A stretch of 64,000 nucleotides of DNA from Castanea sativa (Eukaryota > Streptophyta > Magnoliopsida > Fagales > Fagaceae), in NCBI RefSeq assembly GCF_040712315.1, contig NC_134018.1, forward strand, positions 3,681,501-3,745,500, written 5' to 3'. Each line of letters begins with the position of its first letter. Positions within the stretch are counted from its first letter, which is position 1. Position numbers and translations under genes: made by a program. A model generated the notes under the pieces. The model had not been told where the DNA came from. It saw only the letters and a list, made by a program, of their open reading frames with translations, and searched no databases. Positions 49,367 through 59,954 of this stretch are shown piece after piece.

Positions 49367-50069
49367 TTAAATTTAACTAATGGAATTTAGTATAAATGTA
49401 AAGAGAGAGTCCATTACTATCTTTGACATATTGGTTTTATGACATTAATCACATGAGATTTTATGTCAAACTAAAAATACAAATGGATGATTTTATGCAT
49501 CATAAATGTTGTACTCATTACTCATTAAATATGTGAGATAACTAAAAATATGCATTGATATCTTTTATCAATTATCACATAATAGGTTGGAGGAATTTTC
49601 CTCCAACTTGATTTGGAGGTAAACTTTTTCCATCCTTTTGTGGAGTCTTTTCCTTTGGCATGACCCTTCACTAATTAAATTTATGATATAATCTATCATA
49701 TATGTGAGAAGAAAGATTGTCATGCCATTATATTCAAGGAGCACCCAATAATTCTCTTTGGCGAAGAGAGATTTAAACTCTAAACATTTCCGTTGGAGAT
49801 ACTAACAAGTGTCTTGAGCTAAAAGGCTCTTTGTTGTAAAAATCATTTTACTTTTACCAGTTATAAATAAAGCTACTCTACAATCAAAATGGTCCTTTAT
49901 ATTATACCTCTTCTAGAGTTCCAAATCACCCTTAATGTTCTTGTTGATTGTTATATTTATGGTGTAAGGAGCAAAATTGGCAGTCAATTTAATATAAAAA
50001 GAACAAAGTTTAACAATAAACTTAGTTGGAACCTTATTCTAGAACCAACAATAGAAAAATGACATATGA

Positions 50070-50482
50070 GAAGGGAAATTACCACGAAATTCCTAACCTG
50101 TGAGAACAAAATATAGAGAAAAAAAAAACACACACCAAAGAAAAATAATTACACGCATAAGACAGTATTTACGTGGTTCGGCAATTTGCCTACGTTCACG
50201 GAGTTGTAGGGATTTCACTATTATCAGGGAAAAGTACAAAGTGAGGATACAGTCTTTCCCACTCTCTAAAAACGACAACAACAAATCCTAATCACAAAAC
50301 GTGTTTTCTACATCCTGTGCATAAGATTCACAATGGGCTACAAAACAAGCCAAATTTTTTTTCGCCAGAGCGCTCATGGACTAAGCCTTAGAAAATCTCT
50401 CATTAAAAACCACGCAACATTATTCGGGTCGGGTCTGGTTGTCAACCGAATCAAACACAACTAGGCTCCACAAAACTCAACA
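50070..50482 (-). mobile_element. Copia-type LTR fragment or solo LTR
   Basis: Read on the minus strand, it starts TGTTGAGTTTTGTGGAGCC. It later contains AACGTAGGCAAATTGCCGAA followed by CCACGTAAATA, a segment recalled from R/U5 regions of plant Copia LTRs. No internal coding region adjoins it. Its right boundary and target duplication are not resolved. Confidence 0.45.
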
Positions 50483-51112
50483 ATATGTCTTGGTCATGTC
50501 CAACATATGACTTACTAAATCACAATTAAGTGATTGTATACAATCAACTATTAAGGATCCAATCAAGTTTGTAACAAAACTTTATTCATATAAGGGACTG
50601 TTTTCAAGAATAACATTAATAAAATTTCACTTTAAAAGAAAAATTAACAGGATTTGAATATGACCTGAAAATTACTCTCTACCCAATAATTTTTTTATTT
50701 GTTATAGATGAGATTTGATAAAAAAAAAATCACTCTTAGTGTGATCTATTTTATATTCTACAGACTAATAATTACAATATGTCATGTGTGCATATATATA
50801 TATATATATAAGAGTATATGACAAATTAGATTTGTGGAGTATAAAATAAAACACTTAGTTAGAATATAGATAATTTTTATTGTGAGAATTAAGCTAATTT
50901 TTTATTTACAAAAAAAAAGAAGACAAATTGAGTTAATTTGAATCCACACACAATAATTATACTAGTAGACAAAAATATTTGGTTTTTTGGTCTTGTCCAT
51001 ATAGTAATATTGTTGTACTTGCATCAACAATAAATATAATCTTGCAAACTCGAGTTTTTCTTATATACACAGGCTAAACACACACGCAGTCATAGTCTCA
51101 TACACGAGAGAG

Positions 51113-52471
51113 ATGGGAAAGGAAGGTGGTGGAGAAGAAGCACTACTTCCATTGTTTGAGACAAAGGAAGCAAGATTTAGAGGTGCATATAAGGTGTTTG
51201 CTTCCACAGTGTTTGTTGGTATATGTTTGATATGGGTTTACAGATTGACACACATCCCAAGAGCTGGAGAGCAAGGAAGATGGGCTTGGATTGGTATGTT
51301 CATGGCGGAGATATTGTTCAGTTTGTACTGGATATTCACTCAGTCTTGTCGTTTTAAGGTTGTTTACAATTACCCTTTCAAAGAAAGACTCTCAAACAGG
51401 TTAGAGCTTTCTCACTCTCTTACACTAACGTGAATATATATAGTTGCAGAGTTTGGCTGTATATGGTATTAGTTTATCTAGTTAGTGCAAGAAACTATTG
51501 CAATTTCGTAGCTACTTTCTTTCACTGTTTTGTTTAGCTTTGTTTCTTGTTTTTAGTTGGTTTTTTTTTTTTTTTTTTTTCCCAAAAAAAACCCATTCCT
51601 TATTAAGTTGGCAACTCATCAAGGTGATCAATTGATCATGTAAGGTAAGAATTTTGTACCTCAATCAGTTAGTATTTTGGTATTTCGAAAATAGACATCT
51701 ATGATTCAAACCTCTTATTTTCTATTGTAACTATCAATTTATCATTTTTTTTTTAAATAATTATATAAATTAATGAGGTCTCAACACTTCTTGGAAACAT
51801 GAATTTAAATCTTGAAGAAATTACGTTTTTGGATTATAAGAGCTGAGAACAATATTTCAAAAGAGCATAACCGTAGCTGTATTCTTTTTCTTTTCTTTTC
51901 TTTTTTTTTTCCAGGAAAAACCAAAGTTTTATTCTTATTGTCGAATAAGGACAAGAAAAAAGAAAGAAAGGAACAGATGTTGTGTTGGCCCTATTGGGGG
52001 TTAACAATCTCAATTCTTATTTTGATAGATCAAATAAGTCCTTACTCTGTTTCTTAGAACAAATTTTAATTTTCTCGGATACACTCAAAAGTTTTTTTTT
52101 TTTTTTTTGGGTCATTTTGTTCCTCAAAATGCACTTTTGTGGCATGTCACAGATACAAAGACAAATTACCGGGTGTTGACATTTTTGTGTGCACGGCAGA
52201 CCCCAAGATAGAGCCACCAACATTGGTGATCAACACCATCTTATCAACTATGTCTTACAATTATCCACCTGAGATGTTGAGTATTTATCTTTCTGATGAT
52301 TGTGGATCGGAATTGACGTATTATGCTCTCCTTGAGGCCTCTAGTTTCTCTAAGCATTGGATTCCTTTTTGCAAAAAATTTAATGTTGTGCCAAGGTCCC
52401 CCGGTGCCTTCTTTGCCCAACAAATTGATGTTCAAGACATTACATATGCCCAAGAATGGTTGGCTTTGAAG
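51113..52471 (+). CDS. Cellulose synthase-like protein E, copy C (exons 1-2 only in window)
   Basis: Exon 1 is 51113-51399 and exon 2 is 52153-52471, joined by a GT-AG intron; exon 2 ends at a normal GTAAGT donor. The 202 codons begin [20 protein letters not shown] and contain both N-terminal membrane helices and ADPKIEPP. The first catalytic motif reads DDC instead of DDG (TGT at 52301-52303). No exon 3 is found in the following 1256 bases. A Tat-type retrotransposon then starts at 53728 inside what would be intron 2. The remaining exons may lie beyond the window, or the gene may be truncated. Leader sequence (CACACACG...CATACACGAGAGAG) resembles copies A and B. Confidence 0.8.
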
Positions 52472-52757
52472 GTAAGTTCATAATGTTTACTTAGGAGTAA
52501 TTCTAGCATCACATAAATTACTACAACTTTTTTCACAATTATCTTACGTGTCAGACTATTATTGGCTTCTTGTCACTTCCACGTGAACTCACCACTTTTT
52601 CTCTATCATTTACAGTCTACCAGATGGACAATTATGGCACAAGTTATACCATTTTATTTGGTCGTAGAATTTTTCGTTTAATTAGGCTAATTTTTTTTTT
52701 TCTTTTTGAGAGAATAGTTAGGCTAGTTTGATCAAGTTAAAGTGTACCAAATTTTAT

Positions 52758-53100
52758 GGCCAAAATATATTTTACTCCCTTTTTTGTCATTTTAGGTTCT
52801 CAAGTTTCGAAATTTGCAATCAACCACATTAAAGTTTGAACTTTCAAATTGCTATTAATTTGACCATTTTGTCAACTGATTAGTGCTTAGGGGCTATTGG
52901 GCATTGATATTTAAACAATAGTTTTCAGTGTTTAAACAACAATAACACTTTTAACACGTATTTCTATAACACTCAAATATGTATTTTCACAACACTGAAA
53001 ACTGAATAACAATACTTAAATACCACTACCAAACGGGCCCTAAGTCCACTTAATGTCGTAGTATTGTTTTAAGACTTGGGTTCTGTTAATGGAAAATACT
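52758..53100. mobile_element. Shared intron 2 MITE remnant in CslE copy C, with nested MITE
   Basis: CCAAAATATATTTTACTCCC, TTTGCAATCAACCACATTAA and CTTTCAAATTGCTATTAATT align with the copy A intron 2 MITE. A GGGCC-type MITE (52890-53040; ends GGGGCTATTGGGCATTG and, inverted, GGGCCCGTTTGGTAGTGG) is nested within it. Confidence 0.65.
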
Positions 53101-53727
53101 TGGGTATTTTCGAAATATAATAAAATGGTATTTCATTTTCTCACATTCATGGTAGACCTTACTATGACTTTAATGAATGGACTTTACCATGAATATGAAA
53201 AGAGGAAATACTATTTACCGTGCTTTAGGAGTTCCTAAGAATTACTCCTTGTTAATGGGTACCATTAGGAAATTTGTTAATAGATCATTTTATGAAAATT
53301 TTAATACCACTTTCATGAAAAATATAAAAAATTGTTAAAAGAGTCAGTTATTTTTTCTTTTCTCATAAAAGTTTCTAAAAATAGTTACTAAACCAATGTC
53401 TTTAGAGCTAACTTTTCTCATAAAACTTATATATTAATAATTTGAGGGATTCAAATGAAAAATAAAATAAAATAGGGGATTAATTGTTGATGGGTCTAGT
53501 TAACGGATGCCCTTAGAGCATTTATTAATAAACAATTTTAGAAAAGTTTTAATAGAACTTTAATTGGAAATAAATAAAAAAAAGTTGTAAAAATGGTTTG
53601 ACTTACCTCCATAACTTTTTTAACTAGATTTTTTTTTTAAAATTTTAATAAAAAACTGTCACATCATCCACTAACTTAATAAAGGTGGAGATTAAAACTT
53701 ACTACCCTTGCCATTGTTAATCAAAAC

Positions 53728-54529
53728 TGTAGGGTCATTGAGCTCAGGAATATGTGTGGGGTGGCCCAAGAGTATTTTTTGGGCTAAAGGCCCAATCCGA
53801 GGACACTGAATGATCCGAGGATGTATGAATGTCAACTCACAAAGCAATACTAAATAGTAAAGAGGTAATGCCTGAACAAGTATGTCCAAGAAGATGGTCT
53901 GAGGAGGATTATGTTCTCGGCTATTTAAAACCGAGGTTGATAAAAGGCTAGTTAACATCCACAGGCAATATTCTAGAAAATCCTATAGGTAAGGGTAAAC
54001 ATAGCACATGTGGAAGATAAGAAGAATGGCGGTGGAATATCTATTATAAGGCTGTTACCACCGCCTCACATTGAATGCTCTGAAACTGCTATTCTGGCCG
54101 CATTAGCCTGGCTCTTATCTCCAAATACTTCAAGGAATGTGGATGGGACAAGTATTTAAACCAGCAATCTAACTCTGACGTGGAGGATGAAGAGGAGAAA
54201 AAGGAGGGGATATAAAAGGAAGAAGGGACCTTCAGCAAAGAGGATCGGAAAAAAAAGAAAAAGAAAAAACACTGTATACCTCACTGTCCATAGTTGTATC
54301 CTATCTTGAGTAGAAATAATAAAATCATCCTCGGCTGGTTTCCAAGGAGAAGATTCTTTCTTGTAAACAGTTCTTTGTGTATATCATTGTGATCAAAGCG
54401 CATCATTTTTGTTATCTAACATCACTAGAACCTAAATTTCAAGCACATTCTCTATAAATTTTATTGTAAAAGGCCTTTCAGGCCCATCCCCTTCCGTCCG
54501 TGGGTTCGGGCTCAAATTGTGTCCTTACA
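53728..54529 (+). repeat. 5' LTR of the Tat element
   Basis: It begins TGTAGGGTCATTGAG and ends GTGTCCTTACA, so the termini are the expected TGTA...TACA inverted pair, about 802 bp. A TATA box (TATAAAAG, 54211-54218) and polyadenylation-like AATAATAAAA (54317-54326) are inside. Two CCGAGGA motifs near the start resemble motifs in the 3' tandem repeats. Exact start is inferred, as the second LTR is not available for comparison. Confidence 0.75.
54211..54218 (+). promoter_or_regulatory. LTR TATA box
   Basis: TATAAAAG within the LTR is preceded by GAGGGGA. It is appropriately placed to start transcription about 30 bases downstream. Confidence 0.65.
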
Positions 54530-54530
54530 A

Positions 54531-54549
54531 TTGGGGCCGTCTGTGAGAA
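54531..54549 (+). promoter_or_regulatory. Primer-binding region
   Basis: TTGGGGCCGTCTGTGAGAA follows the LTR end by one base. It resembles the TTGGCGCCGTCTGTGGGAA site common in Tat-type elements, with three differences that are consistent with decay. Confidence 0.7.
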
Positions 54550-54559
54550 GTCTTGTGTT

Positions 54560-55880
54560 CTAAAGAGGTTTAACATGATGGTAGGGTTAGGTCCACATCG
54601 TGCAGAGTCGGTGAGGCCTCAGTGGGAGGATCACTCTTTAGATCCTGAGGAGGATAGGGACCAAGAGGGTAGTGTGCATACAACGCACACTAGTAGGAGT
54701 CGTTCACGAAGTGAAAGTAGACTTCCCCACGAGGAAAATGCTAAAGCCATGCAGAAAGAAATTGAACACTTGAAGAAGAAGTTACGCCGCGAGAGACGAA
54801 GGCGAACTCCCTCCTTTTCAGATCCTTCCTCTGAAGGCTCTAGGGATGGTAGTTACAGGACAAGGTCAAGAACTCCTTCGGATGAATCTTTCTCCTACGA
54901 GGAAGACAATATTCATGAACGTAAGGGTAAAAATTCCTTAAATAGGGGCTTGGGAAATGATGCTATAGGTAGGGCATTACATCAAATCTCCAAGTCACCC
55001 TTCACATGCAGGGTGGAGGAAGGGAAGCTTCCTCGACACTTCACACAGCCAGCTTTCACCATTTACAATGGTTGAACAAATCTTGTGGAGCATGTGAGTC
55101 ATTTCAATCAGAGGATGGCAGTGCATTCTAAGAATGAAACTTTGGTGTGCAAAGTCTTCCCCTTCAGCTTAGGACCTGTGGCGATGAGGTGGTTTCATTC
55201 TATCAATTCTTTCGGGGAACTTACTAGAGCATTTGGTTCTCGTTTCATCACATGCAGTAGAGTTCCTCGGCCCTTGGATTCCTTATTATCCATGGCCATG
55301 AGAGAAGGAGAAACCCTGAAAATGTACTCAGATAGATACTAGGAGAAGTTCAATGAGATTAATGGGGACTTTGATGACGTGGTGATAAGAACCTTCAAGG
55401 TCAGCCTCCCTGTAGAGTACGACTTGAGGAAATCCTTGACCAAAAAACCTGTAAGGAGTGTATGTCGACTCATGGATCGCATTGATGAATATAAAAGGGT
55501 TGAGGAAGATCAACAACAAAGGAAGGGAAAGGCGAAGGTTATCCCTCAGGAGATGAGGGATTTCAGGTCGGACAAATACAACAATAACAGGCCCCGAAGA
55601 GATTTTGCGGGGCAAACTGGTCCTACCACTCCTCAGGTGGTCAATACCGTCTTTAAGGAACCAGTGCATCAGCTGCTGGAGAAAATAAGGAATGAACTAT
55701 ACTTCAAGTGACCCAATAAGATGGCGGAGGACCCCATGAGGCCCAATCAGAACCTTCAGTGCCAATATCACCAGGAGAGAGGTCATATCACTGAGGATTG
55801 TCGAACTCTGTAGAACCATTTGGAGTAGTTAGTTAAAGAGGGAAGGTTAGAACAATTCTTGTATCAGCCTAATGGGTAAG
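54560..55880 (+). pseudogene. Tat gag (broken)
   Basis: The open segments 54500-55075, 55085-55342 and 55379-55711 are one continuous frame interrupted by stops. They begin with an Arg/Ser/Glu-rich N-terminus (HTSRSRSRSESRL; KKKLRRERRRR). Then comes the retrotransposon gag core: LPRHFTQPAFTIYNG, MAVHSKNETLVCKVFPFSL, AMRWFHSINSFGELTRAF. A zinc-knuckle-like remnant CQYHQERGHITEDC lies at about 55762-55802. Stops at 55073 (TGA), 55340 (TAG), 55712 and 55812 onward break it. Most stops are one transition from the family-typical residue. Confidence 0.85.
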
Positions 55881-55897
55881 GAAACCACTTAAGGGCG

Positions 55898-56580
55898 GTG
55901 AATCAGAGTAGCACTTCATCTAGGCCTCCTCTGGGTACGATCAATGTTATTTTTGCCACACTTAGAAGAACTGGCTTTTATCCTTCTAGGGTGATGTCCG
56001 TGGCTCGGACATTGGCCGAGGATTCTAGTTCTGAGCCGAAGAGGATTAAAGGGAATATCCTACCATTTTTAGGTTTATCAGAAGAGGACAAGATCGAGAC
56101 TATCCAACCAAATGATGATGCTTTGGTGGCTACACTGAGGATAGGTGGCTACGATGTAAGGAGGGTAATGGTTGATCAGGGCAGTGGTGTAGATATCATG
56201 TACCCTGACTTGTTCAAAGGGCTAAAACTAAGGCTTGAAGAGCTTACTACTTATGATTTGCCCTTAATAAGCTTTGAGAAGAAGACTGTTATACCAAAGG
56301 GACAAATTAGGTTGCCTATGCAATTAGACCCATAAGTGGTAAACGTAGATTTCATTATGGTAGACGCCTATTCTCCCTACACGGCCATTGTGGCAAGACC
56401 TTGGTTGCATACTTTGGGTGCCATGTCCTTAACTCTACATGTCAAAGTCAAATTTCCATCTGGGGATCAGATTGAGGAACTGCTTGGAAGTCAATTTGTG
56501 GCTAGGCAGTGCATGGCGGCTGCAATTCTGCATCAGCCTAGGCCGGAGTCCTCGGCCTCGGCTGGGGGGAGGCCATAACA
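55898..56580 (+). pseudogene. Tat aspartic protease region (broken)
   Basis: The frame carries GGYDVRRVMVDQGSGVDIMY, in which DQGSG is the protease active-site motif (family D[TQ]GS). PWLHTLGAMSLTLHVKVKFP downstream is the flanking conserved block. A TAA at 56333-56335 interrupts the domain, and stops at 56576-56590 separate it from reverse transcriptase. Confidence 0.85.
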
Positions 56581-56626
56581 ATCAATGTAACTGGCCACGC
56601 TCAAGGTACCGTCAGTAGAAGAACCT

Positions 56627-57540
56627 TTGTGTGAGGAATTGGAGAAGGTTCTTATAGATGACAATCCTGAGAAATTATTTCAGGTGGGAGTTCAGCTGCA
56701 ACTTGAAGAGAAAGCAGAGCTGATTATGTTTTTGAAGAAGAATGTGGATGTATTCGCCTGGAATGATTACGAGGCCTTCAGGTTTGATTCGGGTTTCATT
56801 TGTCATCATTTGAATGTCAATGTAGTTGTGGTACTGAGGAGACAACCACCTCGGCGCTCCTCTAAAGAGCATTCAGAGGTTGTCAAAGAAGAGGTGCTCA
56901 AACTCAGAAAGGCTAGAGCTATCAAAGAGGTGTTTTATCTTGAATGGTTGGCTCATACAGTGGTAGTAAAAAAGAAAAATGGGAAGTGGAGAGTATGCGT
57001 GGACTTCATAGATTTGAACAAGGCTTATCCTAAAGATTCTTTCCCAATGCCTCGGATAGATTAGTTGGTGGATGCTACTGTTGGGCATCCTCAGATGAGT
57101 TTTTTGGATCCTTTCCAAGGTTATCATCAAATATCATTAGCTTTGGAGGACCAAGAGAAGACTGCATTTGTGACACCTACGGGAAATTACCATTATAAGG
57201 TAATGCCTTTTGGTTTGAAGAACGCAGGGGCTACCTATCAGAGAATGATGACTAGGATGTTTGAGCCATAGTTGGGGAAGACTATTGAAGTATATGTGGA
57301 CGACATGGTGGCGAAAAGTAAAGCGGTATCCACGCATGTGGAAGATATAAGTGATACTTTTCAAACGCTGAGGAGGTACAAGTTGCGACTTAATGCCTTT
57401 AAATGTTCTTTTGGTGTAGGATTAGGTAAATTTCTAGGTTTCATGGTAACTCACTGGGGGATTGAAGTTAATCCGGCTCAGGTCAAGGAAATTACAACTT
57501 GCACCCACCTCGGAATCCCAAAGAGGTTCAGAGGCTGACA
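56627..57540 (+). pseudogene. Tat reverse transcriptase (broken)
   Basis: The segments 56627-57064, 57065-57271 and 57272-57538 are one frame with TAG stops at 57062-57064 and 57269-57271. The conserved RT motifs are all present: VVKKKNGKWRVCVDF, DLNKAYPKDSFPMPRID, GYHQISL, TPTGNYHYKVMPFGLKNAGA and the catalytic YVDDM. A shift near 57535 leads into the RNase H frame. Confidence 0.92.
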
Positions 57541-58090
57541 GGGATAACTGCTGCCATCAACCGGTTTATTTCTCGGTCCGTGGATAGATGCAGACCTTTC
57601 TTCCAGTTGTTGAATAAATGGAAGGGATTTGAGTGGACCGAGGAGTGTGCTTCGACTTTTCAACAACTTAAGGAATATCTTTCACAACAACCCATTATGT
57701 CTCGGCCAGAAATTGATAAAGTTCTGTTCGCATATATTGCGGTGGCTAATCATGCCGTTAGTTTGGTTCTTATACGAGATGATAATTATGTACAGAGGCC
57801 AGTTTATTACGTGAGCAAGTCTCTGCATGAGGCCGAGGTGCATTATTTACCTTTGGAAAAGGTAATCCTAGCAGTAGTGCACGCTATCCGTAGGCTTCCC
57901 CATTACTTCCAATCTCATACAATTGTTGTTTTGACTCAACTCCCTCTTAAGTCTATACTTTGGAGCGCTGACTACACGGGAAGGATTGCCAAATCCATCC
58001 CAAGGGCTTTTGATATCAAGTATATGCCTCGCACCTCTGTGAAGGGGCAAGTCCTTGCTGATCTGGTAACAGAATTTGCCAAGCCCTCAT
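57541..58090 (+). pseudogene. Tat RNase H (first, retroviral type)
   Basis: The open frame 57499-58620 begins with the RT connection (VQRLTGITAAINRFISRS). It continues into the gypsy RNase H (YYVSKSLHEAEVHYLPLEKV; VVHAIRRLPHYFQSH; ADLVTEFAK). The frame is intact through the second RNase H domain, unlike the upstream genes. Confidence 0.85.
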
Positions 58091-58129
58091 TAGAAGAAAA
58101 TATAAAGGGATTGGACATGGATGAAAAAT

Positions 58130-58620
58130 CAGTTGGCATGATCTCGTGCAAAGAACCTTTGTTGTGGAAAGTGTATGTTGACGGAGCAGTAAATCAGAGA
58201 GGATCTGGCGTGGGGCTAGTTCTGGTGTCCCCTGAGGGAATTACCTTTGAGAAATCCTTGAGGTTGGGATTCTCGGCCACCAACAATGAAGCAAAATATG
58301 AAGCTTTATTGGTGGGGATGGACACGGTTCAAAAAATGGGTGGAAAAACGGTACAAATGTTCTCGGATTCACAATTGGTGGTAGGCCAAGTGGAAGGGAA
58401 GTTAGAAGCAAGAGATCCAAGAATGCAAAGTTACCTTGCCCGAGTCAGGTATATACAATCCAAATTTGAGTCTTTTTCCTTATTACATGTATCTAGAAGT
58501 GGGCATATCCATGCTAATTCTTTGGCTACACTTGCAACGTCCTTAGCGCAAGGTCTACCTCGAGTCATTCTTGTTAAAGATCTGTTTAAACCCACTGCGG
58601 CGAATGGTAATGCCATCTGA
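58130..58620 (+). pseudogene. Second (archaeal-type) RNase H domain of the Tat element
   Basis: WKVYVDGAVNQRGSGVGLVL, ATNNEAKYEALLVGM and FSDSQLVVGQVEGK carry the first three acidic active-site residues of an archaeal/plant-type RNase HI. This extra domain defines Tat-clade elements. The fourth position in HIHANSLATLA is Asn (AAT, 58516-58518) where the family has Asp, consistent with a G-to-A change. The frame ends with a stop at 58618-58620. Confidence 0.85.
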
Positions 58621-58639
58621 ATTCATCAAATTAGGGTAG

Positions 58640-59897
58640 GGCCTAGTTGGATGGATCCTATAGTGTCCTTCCTTAAGGATGATGTCTTGCCTAAAGAAAA
58701 GTCCAAAGCAGAAAAAGTAAGCAGGAAAGCACCTCGGTTCTGGCTGTCCGAGGATCAAAAATTGTATAAACGCTATTTTTCAGGACCATATTTGCTGTGT
58801 ATACACCCAGAAGCAACGAAATTGCTTTTGGAAGAATTACATGAAGGAATTTGCGGAAGTCACACAAGAAGGTCTTTATCTCATAGAGCTGTTACACAAA
58901 GGTCTTGGTGGCCCAATATGCAGAAAGAGGCACAAGATTATGTAAAGAAATGTGACCAATGTCAAAGATTTGCTCCCAACATCCATCAACCAGGGGGTGT
59001 CCTTAATCCTCTGTCTAGTTCTTGACCTTTTGCTCAATGGGGCTTGGACATTGTTTGGCCTTTTCCAAAAGCAACAGGAAATAGGAGGTGGCTGCTTGTT
59101 GGAACGGATTATTTCACTAAATGGGTTGAAGTTGAATCATTGTCAAATATTAGAGATATGGAGGCGAAGAAGTTTGTTTGGAAAAACATTGTTTGGAAAA
59201 ACATTGTCACCAGGTTTGGAATCCCTCATACTCTCATTTCAGATAATGGCCTACGATTTGATAGTAAGGCCTTTAGAAGATATTGTTGTGATCTAGGCAT
59301 CACGAATAGATATTCCACTCCAACTTATCCTTAGGGAATGGGCAGGCCGGGGCGGTCAATAAAGTGATAGTCAGTGGGCTCAAGAAAATGTCAGATGATG
59401 CTAAAGGAAGACGGGTGGAAGAATTGCCACATGTCTTGTGGACGTGTCGAACTACACCTCGAAGGTCCACTGGAGAGACAACCTTCTCTATGACTTATGG
59501 AGCCGAGGCTGTAATACCTCTAAAAATTGGGTTTCTAACACTAAGAACGAGTTCTTTCACCCCAAACAGCAATGACAATTCACTGGAGAAGAGCCTAGAC
59601 TTAGTTGAGGAAAGGCGGGAGAATGCCATGGTTCAACTAGCTTACTATCAACACAAACTCAAGCAAAGGTATGATTCTCATGTGAAGCTACGACCATTTG
59701 CACCTGAAAATTTGGTATTGAGGAAAGTTTTGGGTACTGCAAAGAATCTAGCATGAGGAAAATTGGGACCTAACTAGGAAGGACCTTATCATATTACCTC
59801 GGTTGCGGGCATAGGGGCTTATTATCTTAAAGATCTTAATGAACATGTTGTACAACGTCCCTGGAATGTAAACAACCTACGATGGTATTATTATTAA
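58640..59897 (+). pseudogene. Tat integrase (broken, catalytic Glu lost)
   Basis: The zinc-binding N-domain (ELHEGICGSH then KKCDQCQRF) and the core D residues (GLDIVWPFPKATG; LISDNGLRFDS) are present. A TGA stops the frame at 59023-59025. A 15-bp tandem duplication (59176-59190 and 59191-59205) repeats VWKNI. TAG at 59332 plus a one-base loss shifts the frame. The codon at the position of the third catalytic residue is GGG (59349-59351), Gly instead of Glu. The C-terminal part continues to TAA at 59895-59897. Confidence 0.88.
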
Positions 59898-59954
59898 TGA
59901 AGGACATTTCTATCATTTTCGTTAACATTGTGTTGACCTGGTTATCATGTTTCT

